Origin: Agrocybe praecox
Taxonomy: Eukaryota > Basidiomycota > Agaricomycetes > Agaricales > Agrocybaceae
Reading direction: 5' to 3'
Length of the DNA stretch: 64,000 nt
Assembly: GCA_964017145.1 (NCBI GenBank)
Contig: OZ024844.1
Location: forward strand, 1,488,001-1,552,000
The position numbers and the translations under genes are program-made. Positions 63,692 through 64,000 of the stretch are shown in pieces. The stretch's first letter is position 1, and each line of letters begins with the position of its first letter. The notes below the pieces were generated by a model. That model was not told the origin of the DNA. It searched no databases and saw only the letters and a list, made by a program, of their open reading frames with translations.

Positions 63692-64000
63692 GGTGGAGTT
63701 GATGTATTCATCCTTTTTCATTTCTCTTTTGGTTGTTGTGGAGTCTATGTTTTTTTTTTTGCTTGCACTTTATTTTCTTTTTGGTGCATCTTCCTTTACA
63801 CTCTTCTCATCATCGTTATCAGTTGATGCATTCTACGGAAGCTGATTGTTTTACCCCCCTCACTTTGCACAAACAAACATAATAGGCATTAATGGAATAT
63901 CCTTGCATCTGCACCGTTTTTGACTAATGTAAAGTCTGTTCGCCTTCTATCCCTGTCAAATTCAAAGAATTTTCACGATCTATTGCATATTACTTGATAT
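63692..64000. other. 3' flank of the SIP5-like gene
   Basis: T-rich sequence (a run of ten Ts at about 63751), consistent with 3' UTR. No gene seen. Confidence 0.45.

Overview
The window reads as a basidiomycete (Agaricomycete-type) nuclear contig. Genes sit on both strands and are split by many short GT-AG introns of about 50-60 nt. Intergenic gaps are short, tRNA genes carry introns, and the gene set is typical of mushroom-forming fungi (GT4-type trehalose phosphorylase, F-box-like LRR protein, GH88 and GH5 hydrolases). All functional calls come from reading translations and family motifs by eye; no database search was run.

Layout. 1-790: 5' part of a protein phosphatase 4 regulatory subunit R2 gene (minus, runs off the left edge). 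1135-2842: PAP2 lipid phosphatase. 2843-4904: no gene seen. 4905-6952 (minus): TFIIB/Brf1-like factor, sharing a 269-bp divergent promoter with trehalose phosphorylase (7222-10108, plus). 10563-17807: four minus-strand genes in a row: a linker-histone-H15-like proline-rich protein, a 2OG-Fe(II) dioxygenase, the ALG3 mannosyltransferase and a GH5 glucanase-like protein. 18708-19944 (minus): TATA-binding protein, whose last intron is long and holds a tRNA-like element. 21890-24569 (minus): dynamin-like VPS1. 25178-26845: secreted GH88 hydrolase. 27565-28159 (minus): NTF2, divergent from an unrecognised fungal gene (28372-29959). 31759-33328 (minus): DEAD-box helicase RRP3, divergent from the TRAPPII subunit TRS130 (33539-37987). 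38081-40005: a small tRNA zone with tRNA-Asn(GTT) and tRNA-Ser(GCT), both with introns, one tRNA-like fragment, and a small unknown gene between them. 40445-41758 (minus): phosphoserine aminotransferase.

From 41759 to 53929 the window turns into a gene-poor island. It holds one weak hypothetical ORF and a composite block: a four-unit polyubiquitin pseudogene and a truncated UTP23 fragment, flanked by two long imperfect direct repeats (47751-48938 and 50961-52318), with a perfect 20-bp inverted repeat just upstream of the pseudogene. This block is the most unusual part of the window.

53930-63691 returns to ordinary housekeeping genes: PDX1/SNZ vitamin B6 synthase (minus), an F-box-like protein, a SERCA-type Ca2+-ATPase (minus) and a SIP5-like RING protein.

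The genes do not form one pathway. The main thematic link is Pol III transcription: TBP and the Brf1-like factor (two of the three TFIIIB subunit types) lie near intron-containing tRNA genes and a tRNA-like element. Several gene pairs share compact head-to-head promoters of about 210-270 bp, and two of these carry CACGTG E-boxes.
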